From: an uncultured Solirubrobacter sp.
Lineage (GTDB): Bacteria; Actinomycetota; Thermoleophilia; Solirubrobacterales; Solirubrobacteraceae
Length of the DNA stretch: 6,070 nucleotides
Direction: 5' to 3'
NCBI GenBank assembly: GCA_937871635.1
Contig: CALMNS010000112.1
Span: 1 to 6,070, forward strand
This document shows, one piece after another, positions 1-5,222 of the stretch (positions are counted from its first letter, which is position 1; every line of letters starts with the position of its first letter). The notes under the pieces were generated by a model. The model was given only the letters and a program-made list of their open reading frames with translations, ran no database searches and was not told where the DNA came from. The position numbers and the translations under genes are program-made.

Positions 1-2
1 TC

Positions 3-572
3 GCCGACGTCACCGACCACGCCCAGGTCGCCGGCGTGCTCGACGCGGCGGCGGAGCTGGGGGAGGCCACCGTCCTGGTCAACGCCGCGGGCACCAACCG
101 CACCGGCCCGGCCGAGGCCTACGCGCTCGAGGACTGGGACGCGCTCTTCGCGGTCAACGTCAGGGCCACGTTCCTGATGTGCCAGGCCTTCGGCGCGGCG
201 CTGCTGCACCGCGGTCGCGGCGGATCGATCGTCAACCTGTCCTCGCAGATGGGGACGGTCGGCTACCCCGGCCGCGCGGCCTACTGCGCGACGAAGCACG
301 CCGTCGAGGGCCTGACCAAGGCCCTGGGGGTCGAATGGGCGTCGCGCGGGATTCGCGTCAACGCGGTCGCACCGACCTTCGTGCTCACGCCGATGACCCA
401 GCCGATGCTCGCCGACGATGGGTTCGCCGCCGAAGTCCGCCGGCGGATTCCGACGGGCGAGCTCGCCACCGTCGAGCAGGTGGCGGACGCCGTGCGCTAC
501 CTCGCGTGCGATGCGTCCCGGAGCGTCACGGGCACCGTGCTGCGCGTCGACGGGGGCTGGACCGCGTGGTGA
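3..572 (+). CDS. SDR family NAD(P)-dependent oxidoreductase, 5'-truncated by window edge
   Basis: This is the C-terminal 189 residues of a classical short-chain dehydrogenase/reductase; the open frame continues off the left edge, so the Gly-rich cofactor motif is missing. Visible residues (numbered from position 3): a DVTD stretch near the start, as in the adenine-ring contact; NAAG at 27-30; the structural Asn of FAVNV near 52; the catalytic serine in IVNLSS at 80-81; the catalytic YxxxK as Y94 and K98; and the family's C-terminal G-x-x-x-R-V-D-G-G signature at 177-185. Complete members are about 250 residues, so roughly 60 are missing. It would catalyse NAD(P)-linked oxidation of an alcohol or reduction of a ketone in the cytoplasm. 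The substrate cannot be read from sequence. It converges with the VOC gene, with 40 bases between the stops. Codon use resembles its neighbours. The family call is secure; any narrower name would be a guess. Confidence 0.93.
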   Translation, partial: ADVTDHAQVAGVLDAAAELGEATVLVNAAGTNRTGPAEAYALEDWDALFAVNVRATFLMCQAFGAALLHRGRGGSIVNLSSQMGTVGYPGRAAYCATKHAVEGLTKALGVEWASRGIRVNAVAPTFVLTPMTQPMLADDGFAAEVRRRIPTGELATVEQVADAVRYLACDASRSVTGTVLRVDGGWTAW

Positions 573-612
573 GCGCTCCGTCGATTCTGCGGGAGGCGGA
601 GCTCCCCGCGGC

Positions 613-1065
613 TCAGGCGACGGGAAGCTGGACGAGTTCGAGCGCCGTGCCGTCGCCGTTGAACAGGTACACCAACTTGGCGCCGTCCAACGGCCCGCCG
701 GCCAAGGCTTCGATCCGGCCGGGCATGACCCAGCCGCGGCCGGCGCAGGCTTCGACGACCGCCTCGATGTCGTCGACCTCGAGCGCGATGTGCACCGAAC
801 CGACGTCGCTCGGCCGCGGTCGCATCGTCGTTCGGTCGTCGGGCGCGGTGTACTGCAGCAGCTCGATGGTCGACCCTCCCTTGGTCACCAGCGCCGCGCG
901 AAGGTTCGCCCCTGCCACGCCCGTGGTGCCCTCCAGGAACACGCCCCCGACCTCGTCCGACGCGACGAACTCGAAGCCGAGCACCTCCGTCCAGAATCCC
1001 AGCGCCTCCTCGAGGTCGCTGACCGTGACTCCCGTATGAGAGACGGAACGAACGGTATACGGCAC
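613..1065 (-). CDS. VOC family (glyoxalase/epimerase-like) metalloprotein
   Basis: A 150-residue vicinal-oxygen-chelate protein made of two beta-alpha-beta-beta-beta modules, roughly residues 5-72 and 89-148. The four expected metal ligands are visible: H10 (SHTGVTV), E68 (TIELLQ), H92 (VHIALEV) and E143 (ALELVQ). The H/E/H/E pattern matches methylmalonyl-CoA epimerase and glyoxalase I-like enzymes, so it is probably an active metal-dependent enzyme; the substrate is unknown. I chose the GTG at 1065 because a strong AAAGGAAG Shine-Dalgarno lies 5 bases upstream and the VOC fold begins right after it; the longer open frame upstream is only a shadow of the GAPDH gene. It follows the GAPDH gene on the same strand after 103 bases, so co-transcription with the arsenic genes is possible but unproven. 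It lacks the vicinal cysteine pair of the C-As lyase ArsI, the VOC protein usually linked to arsenic. Confidence 0.88.
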   Translation of the reverse strand: MPYTVRSVSHTGVTVSDLEEALGFWTEVLGFEFVASDEVGGVFLEGTTGVAGANLRAALVTKGGSTIELLQYTAPDDRTTMRPRPSDVGSVHIALEVDDIEAVVEACAGRGWVMPGRIEALAGGPLDGAKLVYLFNGDGTALELVQLPVA

Positions 1066-1137
1066 GTGTCTTCCTTTCGTTGGGGTCGGAACCCGTCTGG
1101 ACGCGACCGGCGGCCCTCGCCTCCGCCCGCTTTCCGA

Positions 1138-1160
1138 TCGCCCGATTGTGCCCGGGGCGA
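1138..1160 (-). terminator. GC-rich hairpin between GAPDH and VOC genes, possible weak terminator
   Basis: A 6-bp perfect inverted repeat (TCGCCC at 1138-1143 and GGGCGA at 1155-1160) with an 11-base loop lies 9 bases past the GAPDH stop codon. There is no T-tract after it in the leftward direction, so it is not a canonical intrinsic terminator. In a high-GC genome it could still slow polymerase or protect a 3' end. If it terminates, the VOC gene needs its own promoter; I see no clear one in the remaining gap. Confidence 0.25.
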
Positions 1161-1168
1161 CGCCCTCG

Positions 1169-2233
1169 TCACGCTTCGGCGTGCCCGCCGAGCGGGGCGA
1201 GGTCCGCAGGTCGCCCTTCACGCCGCCCGACCAGGGCGGCCAGCTCGACCAGGCGGTTCGCGTAGCCCCACTCGTTGTCGTACCAGGCCAGCACCTTGAC
1301 CTGGGTTCCGTCGGTGACGAGGGTCGACGGCGCGTCGATGATCGCCGACCGCGGGTCGTCCTTGAAGTCGATCGAGACCAGCGGTCGCTGCTCGTAACCG
1401 AGGATCCCGGCCAGCGGCTCCTCCGCCGCCCGCCGCAACAGGCCATTGACGTCCTCGGTCGACGTGGGGCGCTTCACCTCGAACACCGCGTCGGTCAGCG
1501 ACGCGTTGAGGAGCGGCACGCGGACCGCGAGGCCGTCGAGCCGGCCCTCGAGCTCGGGGAAGATGAGGCCGATCGCCGTGGCCGATCCGGTGGTGGTCGG
1601 GATGAGCGACAGGCCGGCGGCGCGGGCGCGGCGGAGGTCATCGTGCGGCGCGTCGACGAGGGTCTGGGTGTTGGTGAGGTCGTGGAGCGTGGTGATCGAG
1701 CCCCGCAGGATCCCGATCCCCTCGTGGAGGACCTTGACGATCGGGGCGAGGCAGTTCGTCGTACAGGACGCGGCGGTGACCACCCGGTGGCGCGCCGGGT
1801 CGTAGCGCTCATGGTTCACGCCGAGCACGACGTTCAGCGCGGCCGGATCCTTGACCGGTGCGGCGACGACGACCCGTCCGACGCCCCGGGCGAAGTACGG
1901 CTCGAGCTTCGCCATCGTCCGGAACGCGCCGGTGCACTCGAGAACGACGTCCACGCCTGCGTCCGTCCATCGCACCGTGCCCGGCGAGGCTTCCTCGGTG
2001 AAGGTCATCCGGGATCCGTTGACGAGCAGCGCCTCCGCCTCCGCGCCGATCTCGTCCTCCCGCCAGCGGCCGTGCACCGAGTCAAACGCGAGCAGGTGCG
2101 CGGCGGTCACCGCGCCGCCCTGGAGCTCGTTGAGGTGGACGACCGCGAGACCGAGCTCTGGCCGGTCGACCGCGGCCCGCAGTGCGAGGCGCCCGATCCG
2201 GCCGAACCCGTTGATCCCCAGTCGGACGGCCAT
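1169..2233 (-). CDS. ArsJ-associated type glyceraldehyde-3-phosphate dehydrogenase
   Basis: A 354-residue type I GAPDH. The N-terminal Rossmann motif is GINGFGRIGR (residues 6-15), the catalytic cysteine is C157 in AASCTTNC and the activating histidine is H184 in TTLHDLTNTQ. The C-terminal WYDNEWGYANR (317-327) is the usual family end. Several places depart from the glycolytic enzyme and match the paralogue found in arsenic operons with the transporter ArsJ: FDSVHGRW (50-57), LHDLTNTQTLVDAPH (183-197), and SLIPTTTGSATAI (209-221), where the glycolytic Ala-Ala-Lys is replaced. That paralogue uses arsenate in place of phosphate to make 1-arseno-3-phosphoglycerate, which ArsJ exports. The ATG lies 4 bases after the arsC stop (TGA-GTCC-ATG) without a clear Shine-Dalgarno, pointing to translational coupling. 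Residues past about 335 form an extra tail. The arsenic role rests on both sequence and context; no arsJ is present here. Confidence 0.93.
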   Translation of the reverse strand: MAVRLGINGFGRIGRLALRAAVDRPELGLAVVHLNELQGGAVTAAHLLAFDSVHGRWREDEIGAEAEALLVNGSRMTFTEEASPGTVRWTDAGVDVVLECTGAFRTMAKLEPYFARGVGRVVVAAPVKDPAALNVVLGVNHERYDPARHRVVTAASCTTNCLAPIVKVLHEGIGILRGSITTLHDLTNTQTLVDAPHDDLRRARAAGLSLIPTTTGSATAIGLIFPELEGRLDGLAVRVPLLNASLTDAVFEVKRPTSTEDVNGLLRRAAEEPLAGILGYEQRPLVSIDFKDDPRSAIIDAPSTLVTDGTQVKVLAWYDNEWGYANRLVELAALVGRREGRPADLAPLGGHAEA

Positions 2234-2237
2234 GGAC

Positions 2238-2837
2238 TCAGACGCCCGAGGGGGCCGCGAGGCGCTCTCGGGCCTTGCGCTCGGCGAGGATGAGCGTGTA
2301 GGACCGCACCGACGCGCCGGCGTACTCCGACAGCACGGCGTCGGCGCACGAGCGGATCTCCGCGTCTGGCGTGTCCGGGAAGCGCTCGATCAGCGGGGGC
2401 AGGAGTTTGGTCAGTCGGTGCTGGTGGGCGGTCTGGTCGGAGCGGATGGCGTCGAGCCGGTGCTCGATGAGGTCCTCGACGCGCAGCTCGATCTGGTCAC
2501 GGATGACCCGGACCTGCTCGAGCGACTGGCCGGCGGGGTCCGGGACGTCCCAGTCCTCGACGACGGTCGGCACGAACGGGCACGCTGCGCCGCAGGCGAG
2601 GGTGACCGCCCAGTCGGCGTGGAGCTGCATCTCCGGGATCAGCTTCTGCGGGCGCCGGCCGGTGAGGTCGAGGCCGACCTCGCGCATCGCCTCGGCCACC
2701 TGCGGCCACACGGCCTGGGCGGGGTTGCTGCCGGCCGACTCGGCGCGAACGTCGTCCGGAGCCAGCCGGTTGAAGAACGCCTCGGCCATCTGCGAACGAC
2801 CGGCGTTGTGGGTGCAGGCGAACAGGACCTTTCGCAT
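2238..2837 (-). CDS. arsC: Arsenate reductase, low-molecular-weight phosphatase type, with C-terminal helical extension
   Basis: A 199-residue cytoplasmic arsenate reductase that converts As(V) to As(III). The phosphatase loop is C8-THNAG-R14-S (the C-x5-R motif), and the general acid aspartate is probably in DWDVPDP (95-101). C82 and C86 in LACGAACPF are candidates for resolving cysteines, as in thioredoxin- or mycothiol-linked ArsC enzymes. The catalytic domain ends near residue 128. Residues about 130-199 are rich in helix formers and resemble the small three-helix bundle that many actinobacterial ArsC proteins carry at the N-terminus; here it follows the enzyme domain. I start it at the ATG at 2837, directly before the first beta strand (MRKVLFAC). 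The alternatives, ATG at 2855 and TTG at 2873, lie inside the promoter region and add residues not expected in the family. No Shine-Dalgarno precedes it, consistent with a leaderless transcript. It is first in the leftward operon. Confidence 0.93.
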   Translation of the reverse strand: MRKVLFACTHNAGRSQMAEAFFNRLAPDDVRAESAGSNPAQAVWPQVAEAMREVGLDLTGRRPQKLIPEMQLHADWAVTLACGAACPFVPTVVEDWDVPDPAGQSLEQVRVIRDQIELRVEDLIEHRLDAIRSDQTAHQHRLTKLLPPLIERFPDTPDAEIRSCADAVLSEYAGASVRSYTLILAERKARERLAAPSGV

Positions 2838-2844
2838 GCCGCGA

Positions 2845-2873
2845 ACCGTACCCATAGACAACCATCGGTTCAA
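2845..2873 (-). promoter_or_regulatory. Predicted promoter of arsC-GAPDH operon (leaderless)
   Basis: Read leftward: a -35 TTGAAC (2873-2868), a 17-base spacer, and a -10 TACGGT (2850-2845), fitting the loose TAnnnT form of actinobacterial -10 boxes. Transcription would begin about 7 bases later, at 2838-2837, which is the A of the arsC ATG or the base before it. This predicts a leaderless arsC message and explains the missing Shine-Dalgarno. The -10 is weak (3 of 6 consensus bases), so this is a prediction. Confidence 0.5.
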
Positions 2874-2883
2874 TCGGTATATG
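2853..2883. promoter_or_regulatory. Candidate ArsR operator: imperfect palindrome across both promoters
   Basis: CATAGAC (2853-2859) and GTATATG (2877-2883) form an inverted repeat matching at 6 of 7 positions, with a 17-base centre. The arms cover the -35 and -10 boxes of the arsR promoter. Inside lie a smaller palindrome, AACC-ATC-GGTT (2860-2870), and a direct repeat of ATCGGT (2864-2869 and 2873-2878, spaced by 9). An ArsR dimer bound here would block both divergent promoters. Which repeat is the true binding site cannot be settled from sequence alone. Confidence 0.42.
2855..2883 (+). promoter_or_regulatory. Predicted promoter of arsR operon (leaderless)
   Basis: A -35 TAGACA (2855-2860, 5 of 6 consensus bases) is followed by an exact 17-base spacer and a -10 TATATG (2878-2883, 4 of 6). 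The predicted start of transcription is at 2890-2891, that is, at the GTG start codon of arsR. There is no Shine-Dalgarno before that GTG, in agreement. It is AT-rich against a very GC-rich background, which adds weight. It interlocks face to face with the arsC promoter. Confidence 0.6.
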
Positions 2884-2890
2884 TAGATCC

Positions 2891-3244
2891 GTGTCCGTCG
2901 ATCTGGAGCTCGCTCCGAAGACCAAGCGCGCCGCCGGCGCGCCCTGCTGCGAGCCGGTCGTCTACCCCGACGTCGAACGCGCTCGGGCGATCCGGATGGC
3001 CGAAGTGGCCAAGGCGCTCGGTGACCCGATCCGCCTCCAGCTCGTCGACGTGTTGCGCAAGCACGCCGGCAAGGTCTGCGTCTGCGAGCTCGTCCCGCTC
3101 TTCGACGTCGCCCAGCCGACCCTCTCGCACCATCTCAAGAAGCTGCGCGACGCCGGCATCGTCGACTCTGAGCGCCAGGGCCTCTGGGCCTACTACTACG
3201 TCCTCCCCGACGCCCTCGAGGAGTTGACCGCATGGCTGAGCTGA
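2891..3244 (+). CDS. arsR: ArsR/SmtB family arsenic-responsive repressor
   Basis: A 117-residue winged-helix repressor that releases DNA when As(III) binds. Residues 36-58 (MAEVAKALGDPIRLQLVDVL) form the first helices. The As-binding helix is KVCVCEL with C63 and C65, the classic ArsR CxC site. The recognition helix is QPTLSHHLKKL (75-85), and the wing follows in VDSERQGLWAYYYV. In addition there is a vicinal pair, C19-C20, in the N-terminal arm (GAPCCEP). An N-terminal Cys-Cys that works with a cysteine of the DNA-binding region is known from the Corynebacterium ArsR type, so this protein carries the elements of two site types. The start is GTG at 2891, with no Shine-Dalgarno and a promoter placed for a leaderless transcript. 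It opens the rightward operon and its last 13 bases overlap the next small gene. It probably represses both divergent operons. Confidence 0.95.
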   Translation: MSVDLELAPKTKRAAGAPCCEPVVYPDVERARAIRMAEVAKALGDPIRLQLVDVLRKHAGKVCVCELVPLFDVAQPTLSHHLKKLRDAGIVDSERQGLWAYYYVLPDALEELTAWLS

Positions 3245-3375
3245 TCGCCCGCCTCGTCGTCCGGCTCGTCGGCCGACGCGGCCGCGCGCGCGACTTCGTC
3301 GCCGACTGCTGTCACCAGATCGACGGCCGGCTTCGCGCCGGACCGCCCGCGCCCCGACCGAACGGAGACGGCTGA
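3232..3375 (+). CDS. Small Cys-Cys protein of unknown function within the ars operon (47 aa)
   Basis: I do not recognise this family. The 47-codon frame starts at ATG 3232 inside the end of arsR (13-base overlap, ATGGCTGAGCTGA) and stops 4 bases before the arsM ATG. It has a strong GAGGAG Shine-Dalgarno at 3218-3223, 8 bases before the ATG, better than that of its neighbours. About 40 of the 47 codons end in G or C, as in real genes here. The protein begins with a hydrophobic/basic amphipathic helix (MAELIARLVVRLVGRRGR), then has a vicinal cysteine pair in DFVADCCHQID (about residues 26-27, followed by His), and ends in a Pro/Arg-rich tail. Without it there would be a 135-base gap in an otherwise tight operon. 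A role in holding As(III), or in helping ArsM or ArsR, is conceivable because of the Cys-Cys-His, but this is inference only. It could also be a translational coupling device. Confidence 0.62.
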   Translation: MAELIARLVVRLVGRRGRARDFVADCCHQIDGRLRAGPPAPRPNGDG

Positions 3376-3379
3376 AACG

Positions 3380-4129
3380 ATGCCCGACCAGACCACCACC
3401 GAGATCCGCGAAGCCGTCCGCGAGCGCTACGCCGTCGCCGCGACGAAGAGCGCCGGGGACGGCTCCTCCTGCTGTGGCGGCGCAAGCGCGCTGCGCGAGG
3501 ACGAGCAAGCCGTCTTCGGCGCCTCGCAGTACGACGGCGTGGATGCCGCCGAGCCCGCCGCGCTCGCCTCGCTCGGGTGTGGCAATCCGACCGCCGTCGC
3601 CGAGCTCAGCGAAGGCGAGACCGTCCTCGACCTGGGCTCCGGCGGCGGCCTCGACGTCCTGCTCTCCGCCCGCCGCGTGGGGCCGACGGGCCGCGCCTAC
3701 GGGCTCGACATGACCGACGAGATGCTCGATCTCGCCCGACGCAACGCCGCTCAAGCCGGTGCCGAGAACGTCGAGTTCCTCCGCGGCGAGATCGAGGCGA
3801 TCCCGCTGCCAGACGCCTCCGTCGACGTGGTCATCTCCAACTGCGTCATCAACCTCTCCGGCGACAAGGCCCAGGTCCTCCGCGAAGCCGCGCGCGTCCT
3901 CAAACCCGGCGGGCGCTTCGCGGTCTCCGACGTCATCGCCGACCCCGACATGGACGCCGCCACCCGCGCCGACATGCAGCAGTGGACCGGCTGCATCGCC
4001 GGTGCGCTCACCCGCGACGAGTTCGAGCGCGAGCTGGTCGCCGCCGGCCTCACCGACGTCGAGATCCGCGAGACGCACCGCGTGCACGCCCACGCCGGCT
4101 CGGCGATCATCCGCGCCCGCCGGCCCTAG
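3380..4129 (+). CDS. arsM: Arsenite S-adenosylmethionine methyltransferase
   Basis: A 249-residue cytoplasmic methyltransferase that transfers methyl groups from SAM to As(III), giving mono- to trimethylated and finally volatile arsenicals. SAM-binding motif I is LDLGSGGGLDV (83-93), the acidic end of the next strand is GLDMT (108-112), and motif post-I is PLPDASVDVVISNCVINL (142-159). The arsenic-binding cysteines are present: C67 (LGCGNP), C155 (SNCVINL) and C205 (WTGCIAG). C155 and C205 are 50 residues apart, as in characterised ArsM. An N-terminal pair C31-C32 (SSCCGG) corresponds to the fourth conserved cysteine region. The C-terminal domain follows residue 190. The ATG at 3380 has a modest GGAGA at 3364-3368, 11 bases upstream, and probably depends on coupling with the small gene ending at 3375. 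Its stop shares a CTAG with the opposing pseudogene. All key residues are intact. Confidence 0.95.
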   Translation: MPDQTTTEIREAVRERYAVAATKSAGDGSSCCGGASALREDEQAVFGASQYDGVDAAEPAALASLGCGNPTAVAELSEGETVLDLGSGGGLDVLLSARRVGPTGRAYGLDMTDEMLDLARRNAAQAGAENVEFLRGEIEAIPLPDASVDVVISNCVINLSGDKAQVLREAARVLKPGGRFAVSDVIADPDMDAATRADMQQWTGCIAGALTRDEFERELVAAGLTDVEIRETHRVHAHAGSAIIRARRP

Positions 4130-4952
4130 CGCTCGGGACGCACCGACCGGAAGGTGGCGCGGAGCTCGTCGGCGAACGCGGTCGGCTGCTCAAGGGCGGC
4201 GAAGTGCCCGCCCTGGTCGAGCTCGTTGAAGTGCAGGATCGTCTCGTAGCGCCGCTCGAGCCACCGGCGCGAGGCTCGCACCTGCTCCCCGGGGAAGATG
4301 CTGAACCCTCGGCCATCTCCTCGGGCGTCGGGAACACGAGCGGCATGTTGAAGTGCAGTCCGACGCAGCCCGCGGGCCCCTTGCGGCCGATCGCCTCCGT
4401 GACGGCGCTGCCCCAGTCGCCGCCTGCGCCGTCCACCGGTCGTAGCCGAGCCGCTGCATGAGCTCGATCCACGCGTCGGCGATGCGGCCGATGCCCCATC
4501 CGCTCTGCGCCGGCTTGTCGGAGAACGCGAAGCCCGGCATCGACGGGATGATGAGGTGGAAGGCGTCGTGCGCCTGACCGCCGTGGGAGACCGGGTCGGT
4601 GAGCCGGCCGATCACGTGGCGGAACTCAACCACGGAGCCCGGCCAGCCGTGCGAGAGCAGCAACGGAAGTGCGTCCGGGCTCGGGGGAGCGGACGTGGAG
4701 GAAGTGGATTGCGAGCCCGTCGATCGTCGTGCGGAACTGGCCGAGGCCGTTGAGCAGTGCCTCGCACCGCCGCCAGTCGTACCCGTCCTGCCAGTAGGCG
4801 CACAGCGACTGCAGCTTCGCCAGCGACGGGCCCTGGCTCGCGTCACCGACGGTTTCGCGCTCGGGCCAGCGGGTCCGCGCCAATCGGTCGCGCAGGTCGG
4901 TCAGGTCGGCGTCGGGGACCTCGATGGTGAACGGCTCGATCGCTGCGGTCAT
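4126..4952 (-). pseudogene. Epoxide hydrolase (EHN + alpha/beta-hydrolase), frameshifted and internally deleted
   Basis: This is a decayed or mis-sequenced epoxide hydrolase of the microsomal type. From the ATG at 4952 (Shine-Dalgarno AGAGGA, 6 bases upstream) the EHN domain reads well (DADLTDLRDRLARTRWPE, then WQDGYDWR and LHVRSPEP). An extra base at about 4675-4679 shifts the frame into PDALPLLLSHGWPGSVVEF, which holds the oxyanion HGWPG motif. A missing base near 4424 returns to the first frame with GGDWGSAV, which contains the nucleophile Asp. Near 4306-4311 the frame changes again and jumps from FPTPEEMAE to FSIFPGEQVRASRRW; the lid segment expected between them, about 100 residues, is absent. 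The end holds the catalytic His in GGHFAALEQP and stops at 4126-4128. The total is 276 codons against about 380 in the family. Loss of the lid argues for a real pseudogene even if the single-base shifts are sequencing errors. Confidence 0.87.
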
Positions 4953-5060
4953 TGAACGTCCTCTAGGTGGCGCCGCCCGCGGGGTCGAATCCCTGCGGCG
5001 TCGCCGGACGGAGGCGTCGATCCCCGCTGGGCACGAGCGAGACAGTACGGACAGGACCTC

Positions 5061-5081
5061 GCCGGCGGGGATCCGCCCGGC
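5061..5081. repeat. GC-rich inverted repeat upstream of the riboswitch
   Basis: GCCGG (5061-5065) pairs with CCGGC (5077-5081) around an 11-base centre that can pair partly. It lies in the 142-base gap between the epoxide hydrolase start and the riboswitch, a gap which otherwise shows no gene. It has no T-tract. It could be part of a transcript 5' end or a site between divergent units; I assign no function. Confidence 0.25.
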
Positions 5082-5094
5082 GTGACCGACCGAT

Positions 5095-5214
5095 AGGATG
5101 CCCCGCCAGCAGCGTGGCGGTGCGAGGAACCCGGCGGGAATCCGGGACGGTCGCGCCACTGTGACCGGGAGCAGCCGAGCCCGGGAGTCAGGAACTCGAC
5201 CGCCGCGTCATCCT
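5095..5214 (+). ncRNA. Cobalamin (adenosylcobalamin) riboswitch, compact form
   Basis: The conserved core of the B12 riboswitch is clear. The closing stem P1 is AGGATG (5095-5100) with CATCCT (5209-5214). A perfect hairpin CCGCCA/TGGCGG lies at 5103-5120. Then come the consensus blocks: GAGGAACCCGGCGGGAATCC (5124-5143), GCCACTGTGACCGGGA (5155-5170) and the B12 box AGTCAGGAACTCGACC (from 5186). The large side arm that usually lies between the ACTGTGA block and the B12 box is nearly absent here (only about 15 bases), so this is a short variant. A hairpin CGGGA/TCCCG (5223-5239) with a 7-base loop follows and ends 2 bases before a GGAGGT ribosome binding site, which fits a translational expression platform. 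It precedes cobalamin biosynthesis genes on the same strand, the expected target; high AdoCbl should lower their expression. Confidence 0.93.
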
Positions 5215-5222
5215 CTCGAACC

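Noticed and set aside
573..612. Bidirectional terminator between the SDR and VOC genes
   Set aside because: GCTCCG (575-580) and CGGAGC (597-602) can pair, but the loop is 16 bases, a competing stem exists and there is no T-tract on either side.
179..1039. Long open frames of about 290-460 residues over the SDR, VOC, GAPDH and ArsC genes in other frames
   Set aside because: They are Arg/Ser/Pro-rich with no domain sense, as is usual for shadow frames in high-GC DNA, and the true frames carry intact catalytic motifs.
613..1065. VOC protein as ArsI, the C-As lyase
   Set aside because: ArsI has a conserved thiol pair for binding trivalent organoarsenicals; this protein has only one cysteine (C107) and instead carries a full H/E/H/E metal site.
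1169..2233. GAPDH as the housekeeping glycolytic enzyme
   Set aside because: Position directly after arsC and the replaced residues around LHDLTNTQ and TTTGSATAI match the arsenic-linked paralogue better.
2870..4093. 407-codon frame on the minus strand opposite arsR and arsM
   Set aside because: It mirrors the third-position pattern of arsR/arsM on the opposite strand, lacks a ribosome binding site and shows no recognisable domain.
4976..5000. tRNA-like segment (GGGGTCGAATCCCT) resembling a T-arm on either strand
   Set aside because: The stem does not pair over five bases with a proper seven-base TTCRANN loop on either strand, and no acceptor, anticodon arm or CCA context fits.
5094..5099. 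TAGGAT as the -10 box of the B12 operon
   Set aside because: It forms part of the P1 stem of the riboswitch, so transcription must start further upstream; no good -35 is found at the right distance.
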